A stretch of DNA of 23,976 nt, from the NCBI GenBank assembly GCA_002452855.1, contig DKFS01000082.1, forward strand, positions 1-23,976. Direction: 5' to 3'. The translations under genes were made by a program, and so were the position numbers. Below, piece after piece: positions 16,411-23,667 of the stretch. This DNA is from Sulfurospirillum sp. UBA6790. GTDB lineage: Bacteria > Campylobacterota > Campylobacteria > Campylobacterales > Sulfurospirillaceae. The first letter of the stretch is position 1; every line of letters starts with the position of its first letter. The notes beneath the pieces were generated by a model that had not been told where the DNA came from, did not search any database, and saw nothing but the letters and a program-made list of their open reading frames with translations.

Positions 16411-17213
16411 TTGAGATTTTGTCCTTTGAATTTATGCAACATGCTGCGATTGCCTCTATCCTTGTTAGTTTGATATGCGGTATTATCGGTTCGCTCATCG
16501 TCATCAATCGCATGGTATTTATAGCAGGAGGTATCGCTCACGGTTCATATGGTGGCATAGGCTTAGCTCTTTATTTAGGTATTGCTCCTCTATTAGGTGC
16601 TTCATTATTTGCACTTTTTTTAGGAGGTATCATCGCCTACTTAACCCATAAAAACAATGCAAGGCTTGACTCACTCATTGGCGTATTATGGGCGTTTGGT
16701 ATGGCATTTGGCATCATTATGACCGATTTAACACCCGGCTATAATGTTGATTTGATGAGTTACCTTTTTGGTGCTATCCTCTCTGTTTCCAGTGATGATC
16801 TTTTGTATATGGCTTTTGTTTTTATTGTGGTTTTTGCTTTTGTTTTGTTCAATTACAAACAATTGATTGCGATGAGTTTTGATGCTCAATTCGCAAAGTT
16901 AAGAGGTGTGAATACAACGTTACTGTATACGCTGCTCATTTTAATGATAGCATTAAGTGTTGTGATGAGTATTCGAGCAGTCGGTCTCATTTTAGTCATA
17001 GCCCTTTTAACCATTCCACCGTATATGGCAGAAAAACTCACAACGTCTATTCAGGGGATGATGATTGTCTCTAGTTTTTTATCGGTTATTTTTTGTTTTG
17101 TTGGACTTTTATTGTCGTATTATCTCAATCTGAGTGCAGGTGCTGCCATCATTTTAGTAGCAACGTCTGCTTTTTTTATTCAGTTTACAGCCATGCGCTT
17201 CATCAAACATTAG
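16407..17213 (+). CDS. znuB: ZnuB, zinc ABC transporter permease (ABC-3 family)
   Basis: This 268-residue inner-membrane protein is the ABC-3 family permease paired with ZnuA and ZnuC. About eight hydrophobic helices are visible. Family segments include SLIVINRMVFIAGGIAHGSYGGIGLALYLG near the N-terminus and IRAVGLILVIALLTIPPYMAEKLT in the second half. ATGA overlap with znuC indicates coupled translation. The stop is one base from the convergent stop of the DMT transporter, leaving no room for a separate terminator between them. Confidence 0.94.
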   Translation: MIEILSFEFMQHAAIASILVSLICGIIGSLIVINRMVFIAGGIAHGSYGGIGLALYLGIAPLLGASLFALFLGGIIAYLTHKNNARLDSLIGVLWAFGMAFGIIMTDLTPGYNVDLMSYLFGAILSVSSDDLLYMAFVFIVVFAFVLFNYKQLIAMSFDAQFAKLRGVNTTLLYTLLILMIALSVVMSIRAVGLILVIALLTIPPYMAEKLTTSIQGMMIVSSFLSVIFCFVGLLLSYYLNLSAGAAIILVATSAFFIQFTAMRFIKH

Positions 17214-17214
17214 A

Positions 17215-18120
17215 CTAAGAGAGACTGACGCGTTGTTTGTACCACACATAAGCGTATGACCCAACTTCTGCAATCAACATTCCGCCTAAGATTAACCCTG
17301 CACCACACAGTTGTGAAAAACTGAGCATTTCATTCGCGAATAAATACCCAAATATACCCGCACTCACTGGCTCCATTGTAAATATAATGGCCGTTTTAGC
17401 TGCCGTTGTAAACCGTTGCATTGCAGTTTGTACCCAAAAAGCGAAAATAGTTGCAAAAATAACGGTAATAGCAATCGCATTAATAAAAACACCATCTAGT
17501 ATCGGAGGTACAATACTTCCTTCGCTTATTATGCCACCAAGGAACGAGCAAAAAGAGACGGTTAAAAATTGTAAGGTCACGAGGAGATAGATATTATGTT
17601 TTCGAGAAAGATGTCCTGTACATACGATGTGTAAAGCAAACATAATGGCACAAATAAAGGCATAGAGTTCACCCCATGAAAAACCAATTTCACTGTTAAG
17701 CGTTAAAAAATAAAGCCCAATAGCAGCTATTAATGCCCCAGCAACAGAGAAAAAGGATGCCTTGTGTTTGAAAATAAGATAGGAACCAAAAGGCACAATA
17801 ATCACACTCAGTCCTGTAATGAATCCGACTGTAGAAGAGTATGTATAAGTTAGTGCAAATGTCTGAAAAGCATACCCCAAGAACATAAAGAGCCCCAGTA
17901 AAACACCTGCTTTTAAAACCTCTTTGTTAAAATTTTTGAACTGTTTTAATGAGATAAGCGCCATCAATATACCTGCAAAGAAAAATCTCCAAAACAAAAA
18001 TGTATATACGGGTGTTTCATCTACCGCTGTTTGAACAACAACAAACGTACTACCCCAAGCAACAGCCACAAGAAGCAATAAAAAGTCTGCTCCAATCTCT
18101 TTAAATCTATAATTGATCAC
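17215..18120 (-). CDS. DMT-superfamily (EamA) transporter
   Basis: This inner-membrane protein has ten predicted helices and two EamA repeats, the layout of the drug/metabolite transporter superfamily. The open frame extends to 18207, but a GTG at 18120 is preceded by AAAGG at 7-base spacing, and a TGC-TACAAT promoter element at 18157-18152 falls inside the extension. The GTG start, giving 301 residues beginning INYRFKEIGADFLLLLVAVAWGSTF after the initiator, is therefore preferred and matches the family length. The first repeat contains AWGSTFVVVQTAVDETPVYTFLFWRF, typical of the family. The substrate is unknown; amino acid or metabolite export is common in EamA proteins. Confidence 0.87.
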   Translation of the reverse strand: MINYRFKEIGADFLLLLVAVAWGSTFVVVQTAVDETPVYTFLFWRFFFAGILMALISLKQFKNFNKEVLKAGVLLGLFMFLGYAFQTFALTYTYSSTVGFITGLSVIIVPFGSYLIFKHKASFFSVAGALIAAIGLYFLTLNSEIGFSWGELYAFICAIMFALHIVCTGHLSRKHNIYLLVTLQFLTVSFCSFLGGIISEGSIVPPILDGVFINAIAITVIFATIFAFWVQTAMQRFTTAAKTAIIFTMEPVSAGIFGYLFANEMLSFSQLCGAGLILGGMLIAEVGSYAYVWYKQRVSLS

Positions 18121-18151
18121 ACTTAAACCTTTACAAAATGATAGAGTCGAA

Positions 18152-18157
18152 ATTGTA
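18152..18157 (-). promoter_or_regulatory. Candidate extended -10 for the DMT transporter
   Basis: TGC-TACAAT on the minus strand lies about 31 bases before the GTG start at 18120. It supports that start over the upstream ATG, which would sit above the transcription start. Confidence 0.45.
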
Positions 18158-18246
18158 GCACAATGAAATGTGAAAATATAGCGATTAAAAATTGAAAATT
18201 GAACCAAAAAGGAAAATTTTTATTTATCAATGCAAGAATAACATGC

Positions 18247-18252
18247 TATAAT
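18247..18252 (+). promoter_or_regulatory. Extended -10 promoter for the cytochrome pair
   Basis: TGC-TATAAT is a consensus extended -10, preceded by A/T-rich DNA and followed after about 40 bases by GGAGG and the cytochrome ATG. Confidence 0.6.
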
Positions 18253-18301
18253 CCAAAGTTAGTAAAATATTTTTATACTCATTTAATATTGGAGGGTTTT
18301 A

Positions 18302-18628
18302 ATGTTTCGTATGATAATAGCCTCATTTCTAACACTTCTTATATTAAGTTCCCTAATCTATGCACAAGAACCATCCACAAATCGAGGCGAAACATTATTT
18401 AAACAGTGTGCAGGTTGTCATGGTGCGGATGGACACAACAAAGCGTTTGGAAAAAGTGGCATTATTGCAGGGCAAGGTACTGAAGAACTTTTAGAAAGTA
18501 TCAAATTTTATCGTGAAAGCGAATTTAAAACACATAGCACCTCTTTAGTGATGTCAAAGCAAGTAAAAAACATGAGTACGCAAGATATCACAGACGTTGT
18601 TAATTACATTTCAAAACTTCCAAAATAG
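18302..18628 (+). CDS. Small monoheme c-type cytochrome (class I, c553-like)
   Basis: A 108-residue periplasmic cytochrome c. It has a signal peptide (about 1-21, ending SLIYA) and one heme-attachment motif, CAGCH (Cys36, Cys39, His40). Met84 or Met91 in a SLVMSKQVKNMS stretch is the likely sixth ligand. The ending DITDVVNYISKL is the standard C-terminal helix of small class I cytochromes. Such proteins shuttle electrons between membrane complexes and periplasmic reductases or oxidases. GGAGG precedes the ATG, and a consensus promoter lies upstream. The next gene follows after 27 bases and is probably co-transcribed. Confidence 0.92.
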   Translation: MFRMIIASFLTLLILSSLIYAQEPSTNRGETLFKQCAGCHGADGHNKAFGKSGIIAGQGTEELLESIKFYRESEFKTHSTSLVMSKQVKNMSTQDITDVVNYISKLPK

Positions 18629-18655
18629 ACATTTCTCGCTCCAAGGGATACACCA

Positions 18656-18979
18656 ATGAAAAAAGCCTTTTTTATAATGACAGCCACAGTTGTGGCTCTT
18701 ACGATGTTGCCCTCTACGTTAATGGCAAGCACGGTTAAAGGAAAAATCTTTTATGCCCATAATCTCAAAAATGTCTGCGGCTTCAATGGAGATGTTATGG
18801 GGAAAAAGCATACAATGAATGAGTGGAAAAGCTTTTATGACAAGAATCAATTAAGTTTTGCTATTAAAGTGTTCTGTCCAAAAGCTCCTGATATAACAGA
18901 TCCAAAAGATTTAACAAATCTCTACCACTTTTTAAGTTCATTTGCAAGCGATAGCGGTAATGTTCCCTCTTGTAATTAG
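18656..18979 (+). CDS. Secreted cytochrome-like protein without heme motif
   Basis: This 107-residue protein has a signal peptide (about 1-24, ending LMA) and a short mature part starting STVKGKIFYAHNLKNVCGF. The GKxxY opening, the central helix and the ending DLTNLYHFLSSFASDSGNVPSC recall a small cytochrome c fold, but there is no CxxCH motif. Three cysteines remain (Cys41, Cys74, Cys106). I recall similar heme-less small proteins annotated as cytochromes in epsilonproteobacteria but cannot name a family. AAGGG precedes the ATG. It directly follows a real cytochrome c, so it may be a partner or a degenerate duplicate. Function is unknown. Confidence 0.75.
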   Translation: MKKAFFIMTATVVALTMLPSTLMASTVKGKIFYAHNLKNVCGFNGDVMGKKHTMNEWKSFYDKNQLSFAIKVFCPKAPDITDPKDLTNLYHFLSSFASDSGNVPSCN

Positions 18980-19027
18980 AGCTTTTTAAAGAGATTTTGG
19001 CTTTATCTTACTTTTATATTCTACTGC

Positions 19028-19033
19028 TACAAT
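19028..19033 (+). promoter_or_regulatory. Candidate -10 for the amino acid ABC operon
   Basis: TGC-TACAAT (extended -10) follows T-rich DNA and precedes AAAGG and the ATPase ATG by about 36 bases. The same TGC-TACAAT form occurs for the DMT gene. Confidence 0.5.
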
Positions 19034-19069
19034 TATGGTTCACGCCACATAAATTCAAGAAAGGTTTGA

Positions 19070-19810
19070 ATGAGTCAAGCTATTGTGCGCATGGAAAATG
19101 TCGATAAATATTACGGCGATTTTCATGTTTTAAAAAATATTAATTTTTCCGTTACTGAAGGTGAAATCGTTGTAATATGCGGGCCCAGTGGTAGCGGTAA
19201 ATCTACGCTTATCCGATGTATCAATAGACTCGAAGAAATTGATAGCGGTGATATCTTTGTTGATGGGTTTAACCTCTATGAAAAAAAAGTTGATATTAAC
19301 CAAATTCGTGCAGAAACAGGTATGGTTTTTCAACATTTTAATCTTTTCCCTCATTTAACTATTTTAGAAAATATCACGATTGCTCAACGTAAAGTAAAAA
19401 ACACTACAAAACATGACGCCAATGAAATGGCTCTTAAACTTTTGGAGCGCGTTGGGTTGGTTCACAAAGCAGAAGGCTATCCTAATGAGCTAAGCGGTGG
19501 ACAGAAACAACGTGTTGCAATTGCACGAACGCTTGCAATGAAGCCTAAAATTATTTTATTTGATGAACCAACAAGCGCTCTTGATCCTGAGATGATTGGC
19601 GGTGTTTTGGATGTTATGCGCGAACTTGCGCATGAAAACTTTACCATTGTTTGTGTAACTCATGAGATGGGCTTTGCAAAAGAAGTAAGTGATCGCATCA
19701 TTTTTATGGATGAAGGCACCATTATCGAAGAAGCAAGTCCCGAAGCATTTTTTGCCAATCCAGCAACGGAGCGCGCTCAGAAGTTTTTACAAGAAGTCTT
19801 AACACACTAA
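19070..19810 (+). CDS. Polar amino acid ABC transporter ATPase (GlnQ-like)
   Basis: This 246-residue ATPase belongs to the polar amino acid uptake group. Motifs: Walker A GPSGSGKS (38-45), Q-loop [10 protein letters not shown] (86-95), which is diagnostic of the amino acid subgroup, signature LSGGQKQR (141-148), Walker [13 protein letters not shown] and switch His198. It opens a three-gene operon with the binding protein (32-base gap) and permease. The substrate (Gln, Glu, Asp, Cys or a basic amino acid) cannot be settled by the ATPase. Confidence 0.94.
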   Translation: MSQAIVRMENVDKYYGDFHVLKNINFSVTEGEIVVICGPSGSGKSTLIRCINRLEEIDSGDIFVDGFNLYEKKVDINQIRAETGMVFQHFNLFPHLTILENITIAQRKVKNTTKHDANEMALKLLERVGLVHKAEGYPNELSGGQKQRVAIARTLAMKPKIILFDEPTSALDPEMIGGVLDVMRELAHENFTIVCVTHEMGFAKEVSDRIIFMDEGTIIEEASPEAFFANPATERAQKFLQEVLTH

Positions 19811-19842
19811 AATAAAGATATCAAATTCCTTAAGGAGCAACA

Positions 19843-20643
19843 ATGAAAAAAATTCTCGCTGCATTACTTATAATGCTAGGGTTGAATGCTATGGCTGATG
19901 ACATCAACCTTTGGCAAAAATCTACACTCAACAGCATCTTACAAAAAGGAGAATTAACCGTTGGTTTAGAGCCTGGTTATATGCCTTTTGAGATGAAAGA
20001 TAAACAAGGAAACATCATCGGTTTTGATGTTGATTTAGCAAATGAAATGGCAAAAGCCATGGGTGTCAAGCTTAAGCTTGTTCCAACAGCATGGGATGGT
20101 ATTATTGCAGGTCTTCTAACAGGCAAATATGACATTATTATGTCTGGTATGACCATTACACAAGAGAGAAACCTCAAAATCAATTTTGCAAACCCTTACA
20201 TTAGTGTAGGACAAACCGTTTTAGCGGCTAAAAAACATGTGGGTAAAAAATGGAATGATTTAGATAAACCAGAATATACTATCGTTACTAAAATTGGTGT
20301 TACTGGTGAAATCGCTACACGCAAAATGTTTAAAAAAGCTAAAATTAGAACGTTTGAAACAGAAGCAGATGCAGCACAAGAAGTCCTTAACGGCAATGCA
20401 GATGCAATGGTTTATGATAAACCATACAATGCTATTTTCTATGCGGAAAAAGGTGCTGGTAAATTGGTCCACATGAGTGATGAACTTACTTATGAGCCTC
20501 TTGGTTTTGCTGTTCGTAAAGGTGATCCAGATTTTCTTAACTGGCTTAATAACTTCTTGAACCAAACACAACATGACGGTACATATCAAAAAATTTATGA
20601 CAGATGGTTCAATGATACCGCTTGGCAAAAAAAGGTAATGTAA
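19843..20643 (+). CDS. Amino acid ABC transporter, periplasmic binding protein
   Basis: A 266-residue family 3 solute-binding protein (SBP_bac_3). It has a signal peptide MKKILAALLIMLGLNAMA with likely cleavage before Asp19. The mature domain opens with LQKGELTVGLEPGYMPFEMKDKQGNIIGFDVDLANEMAKAMG, the conserved first lobe in which aromatic and acidic residues hold the amino acid. AWDGIIAGLLTGKYDIIMSGMTIT and the central MVYDKPYNAIF are also typical. A TAAGGAG ribosome-binding site lies 6 bases before the ATG. The permease begins 3 bases downstream. The ligand is an amino acid by family; which one is not evident. Confidence 0.93.
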   Translation: MKKILAALLIMLGLNAMADDINLWQKSTLNSILQKGELTVGLEPGYMPFEMKDKQGNIIGFDVDLANEMAKAMGVKLKLVPTAWDGIIAGLLTGKYDIIMSGMTITQERNLKINFANPYISVGQTVLAAKKHVGKKWNDLDKPEYTIVTKIGVTGEIATRKMFKKAKIRTFETEADAAQEVLNGNADAMVYDKPYNAIFYAEKGAGKLVHMSDELTYEPLGFAVRKGDPDFLNWLNNFLNQTQHDGTYQKIYDRWFNDTAWQKKVM

Positions 20644-20646
20644 GCA

Positions 20647-21612
20647 GTGGCTAAAGAAAAATTACCACTTTTACACAATAAAGCATTCGGTCACTTTGTG
20701 GCCGTTGCTTTTTATCTGACTGTCGGATATTTACTGTTTATGGCTGCTTCACATATGAATTATATTTGGAAGTGGACCAGCGTACCTAAATACTTCGCAT
20801 ATGAAAAAACAGAGACTATTACGTCCCCATTGGATGGCACAATTCAAATCCAAGGTGACAAAATTATTGTACAGAACAGTAGTGATAGTAAAGAAATAGT
20901 CCTTGAGCAAGGCTATACGCTTAAAGTACAAAATGGCGATAGTGTTTATGAAAATGATACAGTTGCATTTAAAACCTATATGAAATTAGGACCATTAATT
21001 CAAGGTCTCTTCGTTACTCTTGAAATTTCAGGTCTTGCTGCTATTTTGGCTTTTGGTATCGGTTCACTATTAGCCTTTATGCGTATCTCTAGTTTCCAGT
21101 TTTTAAAAGATATTGCAACGGTTTATATTGCAATTATCAGAGGAACCCCTCTTCTTGTTCAAATCTTTATTTTTTATTTTATCATCGCAACTATTTTTGA
21201 ATTAGAACGTTTTCTAGCGGGTGCTGTCTCATTGGGGCTCTTTTTTGGAGCTTATATTGCAGAAGTCTTGCGTGGTGCCATTCAATCCATCGATAAAGGA
21301 CAATACGAAGCGGCTAAATCGCTTGGTATGAATTATCCACAAACGATGATTTATATTATTATGCCTCAAGCGCTTAAACGTGCATTACCAACATTGGTAG
21401 GTGAAATGATTGCTCTTGTAAAAGACTCTTCTTTAGTTTCCGTTATTTCCATTACAGATTTAACGAAAGTCGGGCGTGAAATTGTTGCTAATACGTTCTC
21501 CCCTTTTGAAACATGGCTCATTATTGCAGCGGTCTATTTTGCAATTACATTTACACTAACCGCTCTAGGACACAAAATCGAAACTCGTATGAAAAAACAA
21601 GGTGGTATGTAA
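20647..21612 (+). CDS. Amino acid ABC transporter permease with extra periplasmic segment
   Basis: This 321-residue inner-membrane permease of the His/Glu/Gln/Arg group is about 70-100 residues longer than common GlnP-type members. Residues from about 115 on form the permease domain: GPLIQGLFVTLEISGLAAILAF, IIRGTPLLVQIFIFYF and the EAA loop EAAKSLGMNYPQTMIYIIMP (221-240) that contacts the ATPase. Residues 15-35 are an additional helix. Between it and the core, about 50-112, lies a soluble beta-rich stretch: SPLDGTIQIQGDKIIV, then GYTLKVQNGDSVYENDTVAF, resembling a biotinyl/lipoyl-like hairpin. The start is GTG, 3 bases after the binding-protein stop. A single permease gene suggests a homodimer. 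The hairpin at 21601-21633 overlaps its stop codon. Confidence 0.9.
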   Translation: MAKEKLPLLHNKAFGHFVAVAFYLTVGYLLFMAASHMNYIWKWTSVPKYFAYEKTETITSPLDGTIQIQGDKIIVQNSSDSKEIVLEQGYTLKVQNGDSVYENDTVAFKTYMKLGPLIQGLFVTLEISGLAAILAFGIGSLLAFMRISSFQFLKDIATVYIAIIRGTPLLVQIFIFYFIIATIFELERFLAGAVSLGLFFGAYIAEVLRGAIQSIDKGQYEAAKSLGMNYPQTMIYIIMPQALKRALPTLVGEMIALVKDSSLVSVISITDLTKVGREIVANTFSPFETWLIIAAVYFAITFTLTALGHKIETRMKKQGGM

Positions 21613-21633
21613 GCTTTTTGCTTATATACCATC
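21601..21633. terminator. Hairpin shared by two convergent genes
   Basis: Arms 21601-21614 and 21620-21633 pair over 14 positions with two G-T wobbles, around a TTTTT loop. The hairpin covers the permease stop codon and touches the PilZ stop codon. On the minus strand it is followed within a few bases by TTTTTT, so it is a good intrinsic terminator for the PilZ unit; on the plus strand no U tract follows. Confidence 0.6.
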
Positions 21634-22783
21634 ACACAATATACTCTTTTAACTCCGTATGCAAGTCTTCTAAAATTTCTTTTTCTCGTAGTGTAATGTA
21701 ATGTAAAATTTTCTCGCTCATAGCACGATTAGGAAAGATACGCATGCAATATCGAAATGAATCATTGTACTCGATGATATTGATTACCTCGCCTTGAACT
21801 TCTATCTTTTTATCACCATGACTCGGAACAGACGGACTGTTTAGTTCAAACTCAATTAAGACTTTTGCTCCTACAAAAACGCCATTATTTTCATTGCTCA
21901 CGACACCTAAACCATTCATCGACAAATCATACAATCTGCCACTGGTTTGAAGATTCCCAAACTGATGTAAAAAGACTTTCGCAATAATATCTGGATGAAC
22001 GCGGATAAATTCTCGTTGCAATGCAGGCATATTAAGAAGATAAATAAAGTTGGTTAAAACGACTGTACCGTTTTGGAAATTACTGTAGACGATATCGGCT
22101 TTAAGATGTTTGGAAAAATATTCGTTTTTTACAATAAAGGCTTGCCCATCAAGCTTCATTGCAATTTCTTGAAGTTGATCGATTTTAAAAGTCACATTTT
22201 CTCCATCTATTTCAACAACAGATGCTTCTGAACTTATGGGAACACCCTTATAAAGATTAAGAAAAATGATATTTTGGTGGTTTTCTTGCATTTTTGCAAA
22301 AACATCAATAATATTGTTATTCGGAGTAAAGAGAACATCATCACTAAAGCTAACATCAAAAGCTGCTGTTGATTGCGAAACTTTAGGCGTGATATCACTT
22401 TCAAGTAAATTAATAAAGCGACTAATACATTCAATTAAAAGCTCAAGTTGAGGAGAGAGGTCATGTTTTCTGGCGAAAACCAAATATTCTTCCATGAGAA
22501 AAAACATGCTGCGGTTGATTAAAAAGCCTATCATGACACCATCTTGGCGCATACGAATAAAAATATCTTCTTTTAAATCACCAATATCGCTCTCGCATTT
22601 AAAAAGGCACTGATAAATTGATAAAGCGATGCTTTTTGCTTCTTCTTTATCAATAGCACTATCATAACTCACACATAAACTTGCAAAATAGTCCGCGAAA
22701 GGTTTTTCAAACTCTTTCAAAAAAAGTGAAGAATTAACTAAAAAATTCTCTTTATCTTGCTTCGAAGCACTTTCTCTTTCCAT
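21632..22783 (-). CDS. PilZ-domain protein, likely cyclic-di-GMP receptor
   Basis: A 383-residue cytoplasmic protein with a C-terminal PilZ domain at about 255-360. The two c-di-GMP motifs are present: RxxxR as REFIR (257-261) and D/NxSxxG as DLSMNG (286-291). The preceding region, about 165-250, has beta-strands resembling the N-terminal partner domain of YcgR-like proteins. Residues 1-150 are helical, with no recognised family. It ends in LREKEILEDLHTELKEYIV, a charged helix. It probably changes motility, adhesion or envelope behaviour in response to c-di-GMP. It lies 35 bases after the histidine kinase gene but has its own TATAAT, so it may be transcribed both ways. Confidence 0.87.
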   Translation of the reverse strand: MERESASKQDKENFLVNSSLFLKEFEKPFADYFASLCVSYDSAIDKEEAKSIALSIYQCLFKCESDIGDLKEDIFIRMRQDGVMIGFLINRSMFFLMEEYLVFARKHDLSPQLELLIECISRFINLLESDITPKVSQSTAAFDVSFSDDVLFTPNNNIIDVFAKMQENHQNIIFLNLYKGVPISSEASVVEIDGENVTFKIDQLQEIAMKLDGQAFIVKNEYFSKHLKADIVYSNFQNGTVVLTNFIYLLNMPALQREFIRVHPDIIAKVFLHQFGNLQTSGRLYDLSMNGLGVVSNENNGVFVGAKVLIEFELNSPSVPSHGDKKIEVQGEVINIIEYNDSFRYCMRIFPNRAMSEKILHYITLREKEILEDLHTELKEYIV

Positions 22784-22812
22784 AAGACATATCCCTAATG
22801 GTTTAGTTTTCT

Positions 22813-22818
22813 ATTATA
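22813..22818 (-). promoter_or_regulatory. Candidate -10 for the PilZ gene
   Basis: TATAAT on the minus strand starts right after the kinase stop codon (TGA-TATAAT), 29 bases before the PilZ ATG. AGGG lies between them. Confidence 0.5.
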
Positions 22819-23667
22819 TCATGTTTTGGGTATGAGCCGTGCAATATCTAATATGACTTCCGTTCCTTCATTTTTTTGGGAATTAATACGCATAAAAATT
22901 TTAGATTCATCGCAATATGCCTTTACAAGACTCAATCCAATACCATACCCTTCTTTGGTTGTATCTGCTTGATAGTAACGATCAAACGCCAAGAAGAGCT
23001 CAGCCTCGCTCATTCCTATTCCTTGGTCTTTGATGCTCAAATAATTTTCATGCAAAACTATATGAATCGGACGGTGATTATGGTTGTATTTAATTGCGTT
23101 ATGTAGAAGATTTGAAAGAACCTTGCTGAATCCATGTTTATCGCCAAACAGTTCTACATGTAAAACGTCCATGTGGATATCGACCTCATGCACAATCTCT
23201 TTTTGCTTATTAATCACATTTTGAATTAAATCATCTAAAAAGAAATGCTCTTTTACATCTTCGTGAATCTCTTTTTTGATGTAATAATCTACCTCTTTGT
23301 AAAGTGCGTATAAATCATCACTGGCTAAAGCAATACGCTCTAAACGTTTTTGCTTTTTTGTGTCATGTTCATCAATTTGCAGCATTTGCAAGTTTGCTTT
23401 AATGACAGAGAGTGGAATATTGAGTTCATGCAAGGTATCTTTGAGCAAAATATCTAAAAAGCGATTGGTTCGAAATAATGAAGAAAGCGTGTAAGAGACA
23501 ACGATGTACCCCATACTAAATGCAAGAAATATACACAAGAGAATGATCCATAATCGATAACTACTGAATGATTCCCATAGAAGAATACTGAGTGCAATCG
23601 AACTTAAAATCGTGATGCCAAAGCCAATAATTGCGCGAATAAAAAAACGTTTGTCGTTACTTCTCAA
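22819..23667 (-). CDS. Sensor histidine kinase with minimal sensing region
   Basis: Two membrane helices (about 13-30 and 38-60) are followed by a kinase core: H-box TLHELNIPLSVIK with His80, N-box LLHNAIKYN with Asn190, DQGIG (214-218) and GYGIGLSLV (240-248). The loop between the helices is only a few residues, so there is no periplasmic sensor domain. The frame is open to 23790, but that extension lies inside the regulator's DNA-binding domain. A TTG at 23667, overlapping the regulator stop by 11 bases, is preferred and gives 282 residues. ATGs at 23757 and 23790 are alternatives. The kinase would phosphorylate the regulator encoded just upstream. The signal is unknown. Confidence 0.85.
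   Translation of the reverse strand: MRSNDKRFFIRAIIGFGITILSSIALSILLWESFSSYRLWIILLCIFLAFSMGYIVVSYTLSSLFRTNRFLDILLKDTLHELNIPLSVIKANLQMLQIDEHDTKKQKRLERIALASDDLYALYKEVDYYIKKEIHEDVKEHFFLDDLIQNVINKQKEIVHEVDIHMDVLHVELFGDKHGFSKVLSNLLHNAIKYNHNHRPIHIVLHENYLSIKDQGIGMSEAELFLAFDRYYQADTTKEGYGIGLSLVKAYCDESKIFMRINSQKNEGTEVILDIARLIPKT

Noticed and set aside
18121..18207. N-terminal extension of the DMT transporter from the ATG at 18207
   Set aside because: The extension contains the likely promoter, lacks a ribosome-binding site at its start and makes the protein longer than its family.
18980..19020. Possible terminator after the heme-less protein
   Set aside because: Only a 4-bp AAAG/CTTT pairing is seen, too weak to call.
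19828..19840. TCCTTAAGGA palindrome over the ribosome-binding site of the amino acid binding protein
   Set aside because: It is a short palindrome without a loop and so cannot form a stable hairpin; the AAGGAG half is simply the ribosome-binding site.
20260..20628. A 122-codon minus-strand frame opposite the amino acid binding protein
   Set aside because: It is antisense to a clear family 3 binding protein and rich in Cys, Phe and Ile as expected for a shadow frame.
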